DNA from: Haemophilus sp. HMSC068C11
Lineage (GTDB): Bacteria; Pseudomonadota; Gammaproteobacteria; Enterobacterales; Pasteurellaceae
Assembly (NCBI RefSeq): GCF_001815355.1
Contig: NZ_KV820360.1
Coordinates: 341,627 to 405,626 of the forward strand
Reading direction: 5' to 3'
DNA length: 64,000 nt
Of the stretch, positions 45,408 through 55,000 are shown one piece after another. Each line of letters opens with the position of its first letter. Positions within the stretch are counted from its first letter, which is position 1. A program made the translations under genes and the position numbers. The notes beneath the pieces were generated by a model that worked only from the letters and a program-made list of their open reading frames with translations, did no database searches and was not told the DNA's origin.

Positions 45408-47004
45408 GTTGTTCCTTCTGCCCTTCAATGAACATAAATAAACCTAAACATAAGCCCAATAAAATCAATGCCGTCACTGCCGCTTCTTGGCTTCGATATT
45501 GCCCAATTTGTTGATAAAGCAAATGAGGCAAAGAAGTAAAATCAGGGCTACCAAATAAGGCTATCGCTGTAAAATCGCCGAGTGATAAAGTTGTCGCAAG
45601 CGCCAAGGCATATTTCAACGGTGCTTTTAGTAGCGGATATTCAATTAAACGAAAACGCTGCCAGCCTGTAATATTCAGCGATAAACAGAGTTTTTCATAA
45701 TATTGCATCGATTGATTCATTGGTGTATTGAGAATTTTGATAACAAATGGCAAGGCAGCCAAGGCGTTACAAACAGATACCACAACAAACAAATGCCCTG
45801 CTGAAAAATCAATATCTTGCAACCAAAGGAATAAGCCAACTGCTAAGACAATCGTCGGAATGGCTAAAATCATCATGCCCCCCGTTAAAATTAAGTGAGC
45901 TAATTTGGGATGATATAGCCATTGTAGCTGACGGGAGAGTAACAATAAGAAGAATCCAAATAATACCGATAAAATCCCGGCTGTCGGTGCCATGGTTAAT
46001 GAATAAGCGAGCGCTTTCCATAATTGTGGGTTTTGCCAATAGCCAAATAATTGGGTCGCAGATAAACCTTGAAAAACAATATTGAATAAGGGACTTAAAA
46101 TAAATAAGCACACCGAGAATAAGACAAAAACATGTCCAAATTTGACCGCACTTGAAACAGGTAAAACCCAGCGATAACGTTGTGAAATCTGCGTTTCAGG
46201 TGCTTTTGCCCAATATTGTGAAAGCGAAAATAACGCAAAACAAAACGCAAATTGTACAAGCGCAAAAAGTGCGGCTTTGGGTAAATCAAATTCAAAGAAA
46301 ATGGCTTGGTAAATCGCAACTTCTAGCGTGCTATTTTGTGGCCCGCCACCCAGTGCCAATACAATGGTAAAACTGGTGAAACACAGCATAAAAATCAATA
46401 CAAAGGCTGACACGATTTGACTTTTCAAATAAGGCCATTCAATTAAGCGGAAAAATGTGAAACCTTTGATATTCAATTGTGCCGCGAGTTGATGCTGCTC
46501 AGTCGGAACACTTTGCAAAGCCTGCAAACTCATCCGTGCCGCTAAGGGAATATTAAAAAATAAATGGGCAATGAGAATACCACTTAAACCATAAATGGAG
46601 GGTTTCCACGAAATACCTAAGGTTTGCAGCAGTTGTGTTAGCCAACCGGCCGTGCCATAAATCCCAATCAAACCGAAAATAGCCAGTAATGCTGGCAAAA
46701 CAAAGGTGAGGGAAAAAATGCGTAAAATGAGCGATTTGCCTTTGAAATCTAAATAGAAAAAAGCACGCGCAAATAACATACCAATTATGCTAGAAAGCAA
46801 GGCAGATAATAATGCTTGACCGAAACTAAAGGCGATAACTTGATGCAGATAATCGTCTTTTAAAAAATCAGATAAGGCATAATCACTTCCTACTGAAAAA
46901 ACCGCAGAAAGGGAAAATCCATAAAGTAAAACGATGAAAAAAATAACCGCACTTCCGCCCAAATAATGGCGAGGACGAAAATGCGGATGTTGCAATAAGC
47001 TCAT
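45400..47004 (-). CDS. thiP: Thiamine ABC transporter permease
   Basis: 534 residues with about twelve hydrophobic segments in two similar halves, each with an EAA-type loop ([26 protein letters not shown] near 166; [26 protein letters not shown] near 440). This double permease form is typical of ThiP. It lies five bases after thiB and overlaps thiQ. Confidence 0.95.
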   Translation of the reverse strand: MSLLQHPHFRPRHYLGGSAVIFFIVLLYGFSLSAVFSVGSDYALSDFLKDDYLHQVIAFSFGQALLSALLSSIIGMLFARAFFYLDFKGKSLILRIFSLTFVLPALLAIFGLIGIYGTAGWLTQLLQTLGISWKPSIYGLSGILIAHLFFNIPLAARMSLQALQSVPTEQHQLAAQLNIKGFTFFRLIEWPYLKSQIVSAFVLIFMLCFTSFTIVLALGGGPQNSTLEVAIYQAIFFEFDLPKAALFALVQFAFCFALFSLSQYWAKAPETQISQRYRWVLPVSSAVKFGHVFVLFSVCLFILSPLFNIVFQGLSATQLFGYWQNPQLWKALAYSLTMAPTAGILSVLFGFFLLLLSRQLQWLYHPKLAHLILTGGMMILAIPTIVLAVGLFLWLQDIDFSAGHLFVVVSVCNALAALPFVIKILNTPMNQSMQYYEKLCLSLNITGWQRFRLIEYPLLKAPLKYALALATTLSLGDFTAIALFGSPDFTSLPHLLYQQIGQYRSQEAAVTALILLGLCLGLFMFIEGQKEQHD

Positions 47005-47009
47005 TAATA

Positions 47010-48008
47010 CTATTTAGATAAGGCTTTTTGCCATTGATTGATCCAGCCTTTAAGCTGCTCACTTGTTACCGTTGTGGTATCTAAAATACGCATTGATTTT
47101 GCACGAGAATTAAGCGCATCAATATGACTTTCGATATTGGTCTCTACCACGGGTAACATCACATTATTTTTAGCAATATCCACTTGAGCTTGCGGTGAAA
47201 GTAAGAATCCTAAAAATTCATCAGCACAGGCATTATTGCGGTTAGCGACTTTTGCCGCGACTTCAACTTGTAATACGCTACCCTCTGCAAATTCCGTTGC
47301 CACATAATTGTCTTTTTGTTCAGAAAGAATATGGTAAATCGGTGACGTATTGACGCTTAAAACCAGATCACCTTCGCCTTTTAAGAAGGCCCCATAAGAC
47401 TCAGTCCAACCTTTGGTGACCGTGACCGTATGTTTAGAAAGGGTCTTCCAGGCATTTGCGACATCTGCTTCTGGATAAACTATATTCATCCAAAGTAATA
47501 AACCACGTCCAATACTGCTTGTACGCGGATCTTGATATAACACTTTAAGATCTTGACGCTCAACTAATTCTTTTAAGCTCTTTGGTGGATTAGCCAGCTT
47601 ATTTTTGTCATAAATAAACGCATATTGCGCATAATCAAATGGTAAGAACGTGTGATTTTCCCATTTAATGGGTAAACGTAACTGGCTTAAATCCACTTTA
47701 TTTGGCTCAAAAATATTGAGTTTTTGTGCAGCCTCAATTTGATAACTATCTAAACCGAGTACCACATCCGCCTTAATTTTTTTACCTTCTAGACGAACAC
47801 GGTTAAACAAGGTGCCATTATTGTCAAAAGCCACATAATTCAGCTTACATTGCGGGAATTGTTGTTCAAAAGCTGCTTTTACTTTTGGTCCAGCACTCCA
47901 ATCAGCACTAAATGAATCATAAGTATAAACATCTAATGTTTGAGGTGCAGCTTGTGCGAAAGCGGAAGCGGTAAAAAGTGCGGTTAAAATGGGAAGTGTT
48001 TTGTTCAT
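47010..48008 (-). CDS. thiB: Periplasmic thiamine-binding protein
   Basis: 332 residues. An 18-20 residue signal peptide (ILTALFTASAFAQAAPQ) precedes the mature TbpA-type protein: LDVYTYDSFSADWSAGPKVKAAFEQQ, VVLGLDSYQ, YQDPRTSSIGRGLLLWM and VTKGWTESYGAFLKGEGDLVLSVNTSP. It binds thiamine, thiamine monophosphate and TPP. AAGGAGAA Shine-Dalgarno precedes ATG. It is the first gene after the TPP riboswitch. Confidence 0.96.
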   Translation of the reverse strand: MNKTLPILTALFTASAFAQAAPQTLDVYTYDSFSADWSAGPKVKAAFEQQFPQCKLNYVAFDNNGTLFNRVRLEGKKIKADVVLGLDSYQIEAAQKLNIFEPNKVDLSQLRLPIKWENHTFLPFDYAQYAFIYDKNKLANPPKSLKELVERQDLKVLYQDPRTSSIGRGLLLWMNIVYPEADVANAWKTLSKHTVTVTKGWTESYGAFLKGEGDLVLSVNTSPIYHILSEQKDNYVATEFAEGSVLQVEVAAKVANRNNACADEFLGFLLSPQAQVDIAKNNVMLPVVETNIESHIDALNSRAKSMRILDTTTVTSEQLKGWINQWQKALSK

Positions 48009-48058
48009 TATGCGTTCTCCTTATTTTTGCATAACGAAACAGCATAATGAGATGATTA

Positions 48059-48129
48059 GTTTCCTACGCCAGCATTATCTGTTTCAGGTTCACGGGTATT
48101 TCTCAGCCATTAATAGAGGCACCCCGACT
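48059..48129 (-). promoter_or_regulatory. TPP riboswitch (THI element)
   Basis: On the minus strand the conserved aptamer segments appear in order: GGGGTGCCTCT, GGCTGAGAAATACCC, GAACCTGAAACAGATAATGCTGGCG and TAGGAAAC. These are the P3-P5 elements of the thiamine pyrophosphate aptamer. About 50 bases separate it from the thiB start, with no T-run terminator visible, suggesting control at translation. Confidence 0.95.
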
Positions 48130-48236
48130 AACGCGATGTAGTCTAACGTAAGGGAATTTTATCAACAAGTTATTTAACTTAAAAATGTTAATCCGATCAC
48201 ACTTTTATATCTGATTTATCATTTTTTGAACAAAAG

Positions 48237-48260
48237 AAAACCTGCTAAAAAGCAGGTTTA
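48237..48260 (-). terminator. Terminator of grxD
   Basis: AAACCTGCT and AGCAGGTTT form a perfect 9-bp stem with loop AAAA just after the grxD stop; T residues follow on the minus strand. Confidence 0.85.
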
Positions 48261-48280
48261 TCTCAGTAATCTATCGTCAA

Positions 48281-48607
48281 TTAAGCTTGATGTTTAGCCG
48301 CTACTTCGCTTAATAAAGTTTGAAGTTCGCCAGCTTGATACATTTCTAAAATAATATCACAACCACCAATTAACTCACCTTCCACCCATAATTGCGGGAA
48401 AGTTGGCCAGTTTGCATAAGCCGGCAATTCAGCACGAATATCTGGGTGTTGAAGAATATCAACATAGCCGAAAGGCACTTTGCAATTCATTAATGCTTCA
48501 GATGCACGCGCAGAGAAACCACAAGAAGGTAATTTTGGTGAACCTTTCATGTAAATTAAAATTGGGTTTTCAGCGATTTGTTTTTTGATTTTGTCTAACG
48601 TTTCCAT
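48281..48607 (-). CDS. grxD: Monothiol glutaredoxin (Grx4)
   Basis: 108 residues. The CGFS active site has Cys29 (KLPSCGFSARA), and the glutathione-binding segments WPTFPQLWVEGELIGGCDIILEMYQAGEL are intact. Such proteins carry [2Fe-2S] clusters with glutathione and pass them on, often with BolA. It is a single gene with its own terminator. Confidence 0.96.
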   Translation of the reverse strand: METLDKIKKQIAENPILIYMKGSPKLPSCGFSARASEALMNCKVPFGYVDILQHPDIRAELPAYANWPTFPQLWVEGELIGGCDIILEMYQAGELQTLLSEVAAKHQA

Positions 48608-48682
48608 AATGTTCCTTGTTCAAATAAGTCTGAATAGGGCGCTATTCTAGCATAAGATAGAACCTGAGTGAAAGACTTGGTC

Positions 48683-49477
48683 TTACCAACTTCCACCAGC
48701 TCCGCCGCCGCCAAAGCCACCGCCACCAAAGCCACCACCGGAAGAACCACCGCCACCGAAGCCTCCACCAAATCCGCCTCCGAAACCGCCACCACGGCGA
48801 CGAGAAATCGTACTTTGACGAATGATTTTATTCAGTTGGTCACGTTGATTCGGGCTAATATAGACTTCATCTTTGTGATATTGGAATTCACCAAATAATA
48901 CAATAGCAATAAATGCCAATACCATTAAGAATGGGATGTACTTATCGAACACATCTTCTTCAACTTGTGCCGCATCAAACTCGCCTTTACTTGCCGCAAT
49001 AATTTGGTTTAAGCCATCATTAATACCTTGGGCATATTGGCCTTGTTTAAATTGTGGCAAAATTGCCGAACGGATGACTTGCGATAAAAAAGCATCCGGC
49101 AATACACCTTCTAAACCTTGTCCTGTTGCGATAAAAACTTTGCGATCATTTTTCGCAATCAACATCAACACGCCATTGTTCAGATTTTTACGCCCAATGC
49201 CCCATTTATCACCTAAAGCAAAGGTATAATCAGCAATTTCATATTCACCGGTTGTAGGAACCAAAACGACAGCGATTTGTGAACTCGTTTCTTTACTATA
49301 AGCAATCAGTTTATTTTCTAAAATTTGCTTATGTTCTGATGAAAGTGTGTTGGTGTAATCGTTTATATAATGGAAAGGATTTGGTACAGGCGGAAATTCT
49401 GCCGCAACAACCATTTGAGCAAAAAAAACAAGGCTAAAAATAACCGCACTTTTCATAAAAGATAAAAGCTTAGCCAT
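48683..49477 (-). CDS. TPM-domain membrane protein with Gly-rich tail (YgcG family)
   Basis: 264 residues. A signal peptide (to about 25, ...FFAQMVVAAEF) precedes a TPM domain (about 30-160: YINDYTNTLSSEHKQILENKL, QIAVVLVP, WGIGRKNLNNGVLMLIAKNDRKVFIATGQGLEG). One membrane segment follows (about 188-205). The C-terminal 35 residues are almost all Gly with Phe and Ser. TPM proteins of this type may be linked to membrane or photosystem quality control; the bacterial role is unknown. It overlaps the upstream TPM gene by eight bases and lies in a lemA operon. Confidence 0.88.
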   Translation of the reverse strand: MAKLLSFMKSAVIFSLVFFAQMVVAAEFPPVPNPFHYINDYTNTLSSEHKQILENKLIAYSKETSSQIAVVLVPTTGEYEIADYTFALGDKWGIGRKNLNNGVLMLIAKNDRKVFIATGQGLEGVLPDAFLSQVIRSAILPQFKQGQYAQGINDGLNQIIAASKGEFDAAQVEEDVFDKYIPFLMVLAFIAIVLFGEFQYHKDEVYISPNQRDQLNKIIRQSTISRRRGGGFGGGFGGGFGGGGSSGGGFGGGGFGGGGAGGSW

Positions 49478-49919
49478 TAATAATTACCTCATTAGATAAT
49501 TCATTCACATCATCAGGCTGAATAGGGAAATGGCGAGATAAAATATCACTAATACGATCAATCGCATCGACAATGCCTTGTGTATAAGCTTTTTGTTTAA
49601 ACTGCTCAATCATTAAATCGCATTGTAACTGCCAATAAGCCACATCAACAAATTGATGAATGCCTTTATCACCTACGATTGCACAGAGATGATTTTTATA
49701 TCCCACATAAATCAACACGGCATTTTGTGCCGCTGTTTTATGCATTTCCAGCTCGTCAAAGACTTCTAAAGCTCGTTCCATTGCAGACAGTTGTGCTGAA
49801 GCCTTTGGTACTTTACGTTCAATATAAACACGTAACTCAGCCGAACTTAAGCTTTCGAGGCGACTAATCGCCGCCTCGATTTGCTTTTTATCTACCGGAA
49901 TTCGGGAAAAAAATGGCAT
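49470..49919 (-). CDS. TPM-domain protein (second, soluble)
   Basis: 149 residues, no signal peptide or membrane segment. It carries a compact TPM-like domain (ELRVYIERKVPKA, AVLIYVGYKNHLCAIVGDKGIHQFV, YTQGIVDAIDRISDILSRHFP). It lies nine bases after lemA and overlaps the following TPM gene, so the three are probably co-translated. Function unknown. Confidence 0.83.
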   Translation of the reverse strand: MPFFSRIPVDKKQIEAAISRLESLSSAELRVYIERKVPKASAQLSAMERALEVFDELEMHKTAAQNAVLIYVGYKNHLCAIVGDKGIHQFVDVAYWQLQCDLMIEQFKQKAYTQGIVDAIDRISDILSRHFPIQPDDVNELSNEVIING

Positions 49920-49928
49920 AGATAAACC

Positions 49929-50510
49929 TTAGTTAAAGTTTACAGTTGGTGCATTTTCAGCGCCTGCAGCTGATTTAAAGTAAGGTTTAGCTTTAAAACC
50001 AAAAATCATTGCTGCTAATTTAGTTGGGAATTGACGTACTTTTTCATTATAGATACGTGCAGCTTCATTAAATTTATTACGAGCCACATTGATACGGTTT
50101 TCTGTACCTTCAAGTTGCGCTTGTAAGTTCATAAAACCTTCATTTGCTTTTAATTGTGGGTATTGTTCTACTGTAACAAGTAAGCGAGATAATGCTGAAC
50201 CCACTTGATTTTGGTTTTGTTGGAATTCGTTTAATTGTTCTTCTGTTAAATTAGACGGATCAATTTTAGTTTGTGTCGCTTTTGCGCGAGCTTCGATGAC
50301 ATTGGTTAATGTTTGTTGTTCAAAATTAGCTTGACCTTTTACAGTATTCACTAAGTTCGGAATTAAATCAGCACGACGTTGATAAGATGATTCAACATTT
50401 GCCCAAACAGAATCAATTTCAGTTTCTGCTTTTACTAAGCCATTGTAGCTAGACATTAAGCCAAAACCTGCAGCAACAGCAATAATAATCAAGATAATCC
50501 ACTTTTTCAT
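49929..50510 (-). CDS. lemA: LemA family protein
   Basis: 193 residues. An N-terminal membrane segment (WIILIIIAVAAGFGLM) is followed by the LemA helical domain: EIDSVWANVESSYQRRADLIPNLVNTVKGQANFEQQTLTNVIEARAKA and RNKFNEAARIYNEKVRQFP. LemA-TPM gene clusters are common in bacteria, function unclear. First gene of this operon. Confidence 0.93.
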   Translation of the reverse strand: MKKWIILIIIAVAAGFGLMSSYNGLVKAETEIDSVWANVESSYQRRADLIPNLVNTVKGQANFEQQTLTNVIEARAKATQTKIDPSNLTEEQLNEFQQNQNQVGSALSRLLVTVEQYPQLKANEGFMNLQAQLEGTENRINVARNKFNEAARIYNEKVRQFPTKLAAMIFGFKAKPYFKSAAGAENAPTVNFN

Positions 50511-50550
50511 TCAAAAATTCCTTCAATTATAGGTTTAATTTATATAAGAA

Positions 50551-50576
50551 AAGACCTAAACCGAAGTTTAGGTCTT
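50551..50576 (-). terminator. Terminator of ompA
   Basis: AAGACCTAAAC (50551-50561) and GTTTAGGTCTT (50566-50576) form a perfect 11-bp stem; the loop on the transcribed strand is TTCG. T residues follow on the minus strand. Confidence 0.92.
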
Positions 50577-50611
50577 CTAATGTTAATCCGTTAATGGATA
50601 ACTAAATAAAA

Positions 50612-51685
50612 TTATTTAGTACCGTTAACTGCGATTTCAACACGACGGTCTGGTGCTAAACAAGCGATAAGTGCTTTACGACCTTTAACCGCATCACAAG
50701 TAGAACCTGTAACTGGGTTAGCTTTACCGTGACCAACTGCAGAAATGTTTTGAGCTGGAACACCTTTAGCTACTAAGTAGTTAGCTACAGAGTCTGCACG
50801 ACGTTGTGATAATTTCACGTTTGGTGCATCTTTACCGATACGGTCTGTATAACCAGCAACAGCTACGTTAGCGTTATTAACTTGAGCGATTTCACCGTAG
50901 ATACCGTCTAAAGTTGCTTTAGCTTGTGGTTTTAAGTTAGCTTTACCAAACGCGAAAGTTACATCAGAGCTTAAGTTGAAAGTTTTGCTTACAACTTCAG
51001 GTGCAACAACTGGAGCAGCGCCTTGACCGAAACGGTAAGATAAACCAGCGTTGATAGAACCGATCCATGGGTTGTAATCTACAGAGCTATTTGGACGATC
51101 TTCAGTACGTAATTTACCTACGCGAGTTAACCATTGGTATTCTAAACGTAATGCTAACTCTGGTAATGATGGTAATGCATATTCAACACCTGCAGCGAAC
51201 ATACCAGAAGTACGTAAGCTATGACGACCGTCTGCGTGGACACGAGCACCACCGTTTGTTACATCATAGAATTTGTAGTCTGAACGAACTAATGCTACGC
51301 CTGCACGACCATAAACATCTAAGCCTTCTAAAGCAGAAGTTAAACCACCAAGATTGTAGCTACCTTTTAAGCTTAAGTGAGCACCATGGTTAGTGTGTTT
51401 GAAATAAGTTTGACCTAAGTCACGACCTTTAACGCGACCGAAGTCATCGTAACCTAACTCTACCGCTAAACCTAAGTTATCACGGTTTAAGATTTGGTAA
51501 CCACCGAATACACCATAAGTAACAGAGTTACGGTGATAAGAACCTAAGTTGTCTTTAATACCATCATGGAAAGATGCTTGACCAACTTTAGCACCTACAT
51601 AGAAAGTATTTTCTTGTGGAGCTGCTTGAGCTACAGAAGCTGCTGCTAAACCAGCAACGACTAATGCGATTGCAGTTTTTTTCAT
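50612..51685 (-). CDS. ompA: Outer membrane protein A (P5 family)
   Basis: 357 residues. A signal peptide of 21 residues ends ...ASVAQAA. An eight-stranded barrel (about 22-220) with Gly- and Tyr-rich strands follows, ending SYRFGQG. A linker (about 225-240) leads to the periplasmic OmpA domain that binds peptidoglycan (VAGYTDRIGKDAPNVKLSQRRADSVANYL). The C-terminal cysteines 329 and 339 (approximate) resemble the OmpA disulfide. The Haemophilus counterpart is P5, a surface adhesin. A long structured leader and a strong promoter lie upstream. Confidence 0.96.
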   Translation of the reverse strand: MKKTAIALVVAGLAAASVAQAAPQENTFYVGAKVGQASFHDGIKDNLGSYHRNSVTYGVFGGYQILNRDNLGLAVELGYDDFGRVKGRDLGQTYFKHTNHGAHLSLKGSYNLGGLTSALEGLDVYGRAGVALVRSDYKFYDVTNGGARVHADGRHSLRTSGMFAAGVEYALPSLPELALRLEYQWLTRVGKLRTEDRPNSSVDYNPWIGSINAGLSYRFGQGAAPVVAPEVVSKTFNLSSDVTFAFGKANLKPQAKATLDGIYGEIAQVNNANVAVAGYTDRIGKDAPNVKLSQRRADSVANYLVAKGVPAQNISAVGHGKANPVTGSTCDAVKGRKALIACLAPDRRVEIAVNGTK

Positions 51686-51826
51686 TTTGATGTCCTCTAT
51701 TTAGTCATCGTTATTAATTAAGAAAAGTTTCCTTGTTTATTGTGAACTTTATAAAAAAGAAACACTCTAAACATTGCTTAACTAGGGTTTTGAATTTGCC
51801 CTAACTTATCCTTTTGACAAATTCAA

Positions 51827-51849
51827 TTCCTTTGCCATAGCCAAAGGAA
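51827..51849 (-). promoter_or_regulatory. Stem-loop near the 5' end of the ompA mRNA leader
   Basis: TTCCTTTG (51827-51834) and CAAAGGAA (51842-51849) are perfect 8-bp inverted copies with a 7-base loop, starting about 11 bases from the predicted transcript start. E. coli ompA mRNA is stabilised by a similar 5' stem-loop. Confidence 0.6.
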
Positions 51850-51866
51850 CGTTCAAAAGTATGGTT

Positions 51867-51894
51867 ATTATCCTATAAAAACACCAAAGATCAA
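51867..51894 (-). promoter_or_regulatory. ompA promoter
   Basis: On the minus strand -35 TTGATC (51889-51894) and -10 GATAAT (51867-51872) are 16 bases apart. The predicted start near 51860 gives a leader of about 175 bases. Confidence 0.6.
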
Positions 51895-52086
51895 ACTTTT
51901 TTTGCCTTTTTTGGTTATTTTATAGACAAACAACCCCTAAAATGAACATTTGTTCACAAAAATCGGGTTAATTTTTAACCCGATTTCTATTCTAACAAAA
52001 AATATCTTTTGTTGAAATCGACTTTTTTTTGAGCTTCATATATCATCAAATTCACTTTCTTCTCTATTATATAGGTGAGTGATTTT
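51895..52086. other. Gap between ompA promoter and ydiJ
   Basis: The full ompA-ydiJ gap is 51686-52086 (401 bases). Beyond the ompA promoter and leader it holds a dyad TGAACA-TT-TGTTCA (51943-51956), a 12-bp perfect stem-loop AAATCGGGTTAA/TTAACCCGATTT with a 3-base loop (51960-51986), and AT-rich sequence before ydiJ. The stem-loop is followed by five T on the minus strand. A 19-codon minus-strand ORF (51987-52046) ends exactly at this hairpin; it may be chance. Confidence 0.4.
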
Positions 52087-55000
52087 ATGTTGCCCCGTCT
52101 TTCTAATGTGCCACAACTTAATAACGTGGTAAGTGATTATCTTAGCGAACTCCAAAAGCAGCATTTTGAAGGTGATATTGCCTCAAATTATGCTGACCGT
52201 TTAAGTCTTGCGACAGATAACAGTGTCTATCAACAACTTCCTCAGGCTATTTTGTTCCCTAAATCTGTTGCCGATGTAGTACGTATCACCAAATTAGCCA
52301 ATAAAGAGAAATACCTTCAGCTAACTTTCACACCTCGCGGTGGTGGCACGGGCACAAATGGGCAATCTATTAATAACAATATTATTGTGGATCTCTCTCG
52401 CCACATGACAGGCATTTTAGAGCTTAATATAGAAGAACGTTGGGTTCGTGTGCAGGCGGGAGTAGTAAAAGACCAACTAAACCAATTTTTAAAACCTCAC
52501 GGTTTATTCTTTGCGCCAGAACTCTCCACCAGTAATCGAGCAACCCTCGGTGGCATGATTAATACCGATGCTTCCGGTCAAGGCTCACTGCAATACGGAA
52601 AAACCTCTGATCACGTTTTAGCATTACGTTCTGTTTTGATGAATGGTGAAATATTAGATACAAGTGCGGTCAAATCCGACGATGTTTTAGAAAATTACCC
52701 GCTTGCAGAAAATGGAAAAACATTACATCAAACGATTTTCCAACGTTGTAAAGAGAAGCGCGCCTCAATCATTCAAGATTTACCACAACTCAATCGCTTT
52801 CTTACCGGTTACGATCTTAAGAGTATCTTTAATAAAGATGAAAGTGAATTTAATCTCACCCAAATTTTAACGGGGTCAGAAGGTTCACTTGCGTTTATCT
52901 GCGAAGCTAAACTCAATTTATTGCCGATTCCTAAATATCGCACCTTAATTAATGTGAAGTACAGCTCATTTGATGCAGCACTTCGCAATGCGCCTTTTAT
53001 GGTGAAAGCCAATGCCCTTTCCGTTGAAACTGTCGATTCCAAAGTGCTGAACCTCGCTAAGCAAGATATTATTTGGCATTCAGTGAAAGAACTTTTAACA
53101 GAAGAAGAACAAAATCCAATTCTGGGTTTAAACATTGTGGAATATGCGGGTAACAATCAAGCTAAAATCGACAGCCAAGTGACCGCACTTTGTCAGCAAT
53201 TAGATGAAAAAATTGCACAGGGCAAAGATCATATTATCGGCTATCAACTTTGCTCTGACTTACCTTCTATTGAACGTATTTACGCCATGCGTAAAAAAGC
53301 GGTGGGGCTATTGGGGAATGCGAAAGGCGCTGCCAAACCGATTCCTTTTGTGGAAGATACCTGCGTGCCACCAGAACATCTTGCGGATTACATTGCTGAA
53401 TTTAGAGCCTTATTAGATAGTCACAATCTGCAATATGGGATGTTTGGCCATGTGGATGCTGGTGTATTACACGTTCGCCCCGCTTTAGACTTATGCGATA
53501 AAGAACAAGTCAAACTCTTTAAACTAATTTCAGATGAAGTGGCAGAACTCACGGTGAAATACGGCGGTTTGCTATGGGGGGAACACGGTAAAGGTGTACG
53601 TTCTCATTATGGCGAGAAATTCTTTACACCTGAACTTTGGCAAGAATTACGTTATGTGAAATTTTTATTTGACCCAAACAATCGTCTCAATCCAGGTAAA
53701 ATCTGTGCGCCACTTAATAGCGATGCGGAACTCTATTCTATCCTCTCGCCAATGCGTGCGGACAATGATCGCCAAATCCCAATTCAAATGCGAGACGAAT
53801 TCAAAGGCGCGATGAACTGTAACGGTAATGGACTTTGCTTTAACTTTGATGAGCACAGCATTATGTGTCCTTCCATGAAAGTGAGTAAAAACCGCGTATT
53901 CTCGCCAAAAGGACGAGCCGCTATGGTACGTGAATGGTTGCGATTAATGGCCAATGAAAACGTATCGCCTGATCAATTAGATTTTCATAAAACACAAGTG
54001 AAACTGACCGCACTTGTGGAACGTTTCCGCAATAGCGTACAGAAATGGCGTGGTGAATATGACTTCTCACATGAAGTAAAAGCAGCAATGGATACTTGTC
54101 TGGCTTGTAAAGCCTGTGCAAGCCAATGTCCGATTAAAATTGACGTACCAAATTTCCGTGCGAAATTTTTCCATTTCTACCACAGTCGTTATTTGCGCCC
54201 AGCCAAAGATCATCTTGTGGCAAATTTAGAAGTTGCTGCCCCTTATATGGCGAAACAACCAGCATTATTCAATTATTTCACCAAGCTGAAAGTCACTCAA
54301 AGCTTGGTTGAAAAAACACTTGGCATGACCGATTTACCTCTCCTTTCAGAGCCAAACCTTCAACAGCAATTAGTGGAAATTGGCTACCAAGGCAAAAAAT
54401 TAGAAGAATTGGAAGGTCTCAGTGCCACAGAAAAAGCCAATATGCTCTTTATCGTACAAGATCCCTATACCTCTTATTACGATGCTAAAGTGGTCCGAGA
54501 CTTTGTCGCTCTCACACAAAAATTAGGGTTCGATCCAATCCTTCTGCCTTTTAAACCCAATGGCAAAGCCATGCACATTAAAGGTTTTTTAGCTCGCTTT
54601 AGTAAAACCGCTAAAACACAAGCCGAGTTTTTAAATCGCGTCGCCAAATTAAATGTGCCTTTGGTCGGCGTAGATCCAGCTATTGTGCTTTCTTATCGAG
54701 ATGAATATAAAGAGGCTTTAGGCGATTCTCGCGGTGATTTCCATGTGCTCACAGCACATGAATGGCTGACCAATCAATTAGAAAGCAACGCATTACAAAG
54801 TGCAGTGAAAAATATCGCAAAATCTGACCGCACTTTTGAGTGGCATTTATTCCCTCATTGTACTGAATCCACCTTTATGCCAAACAGTACCAAAGAATGG
54901 CAGCATATTTTTGCGCAATTTGGACAAACCTTGACGGTAGAAAAAGTCGGCTGCTGTGGTATGGCGGGTGTATTTGGTCATGAAGTACAAAATCAAACCA

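Noticed and set aside
48595-48795. Ala/Val-rich minus-strand frame near the TPM gene end
   Set aside because: It is the out-of-frame reading of the Gly-rich tail of the TPM protein.
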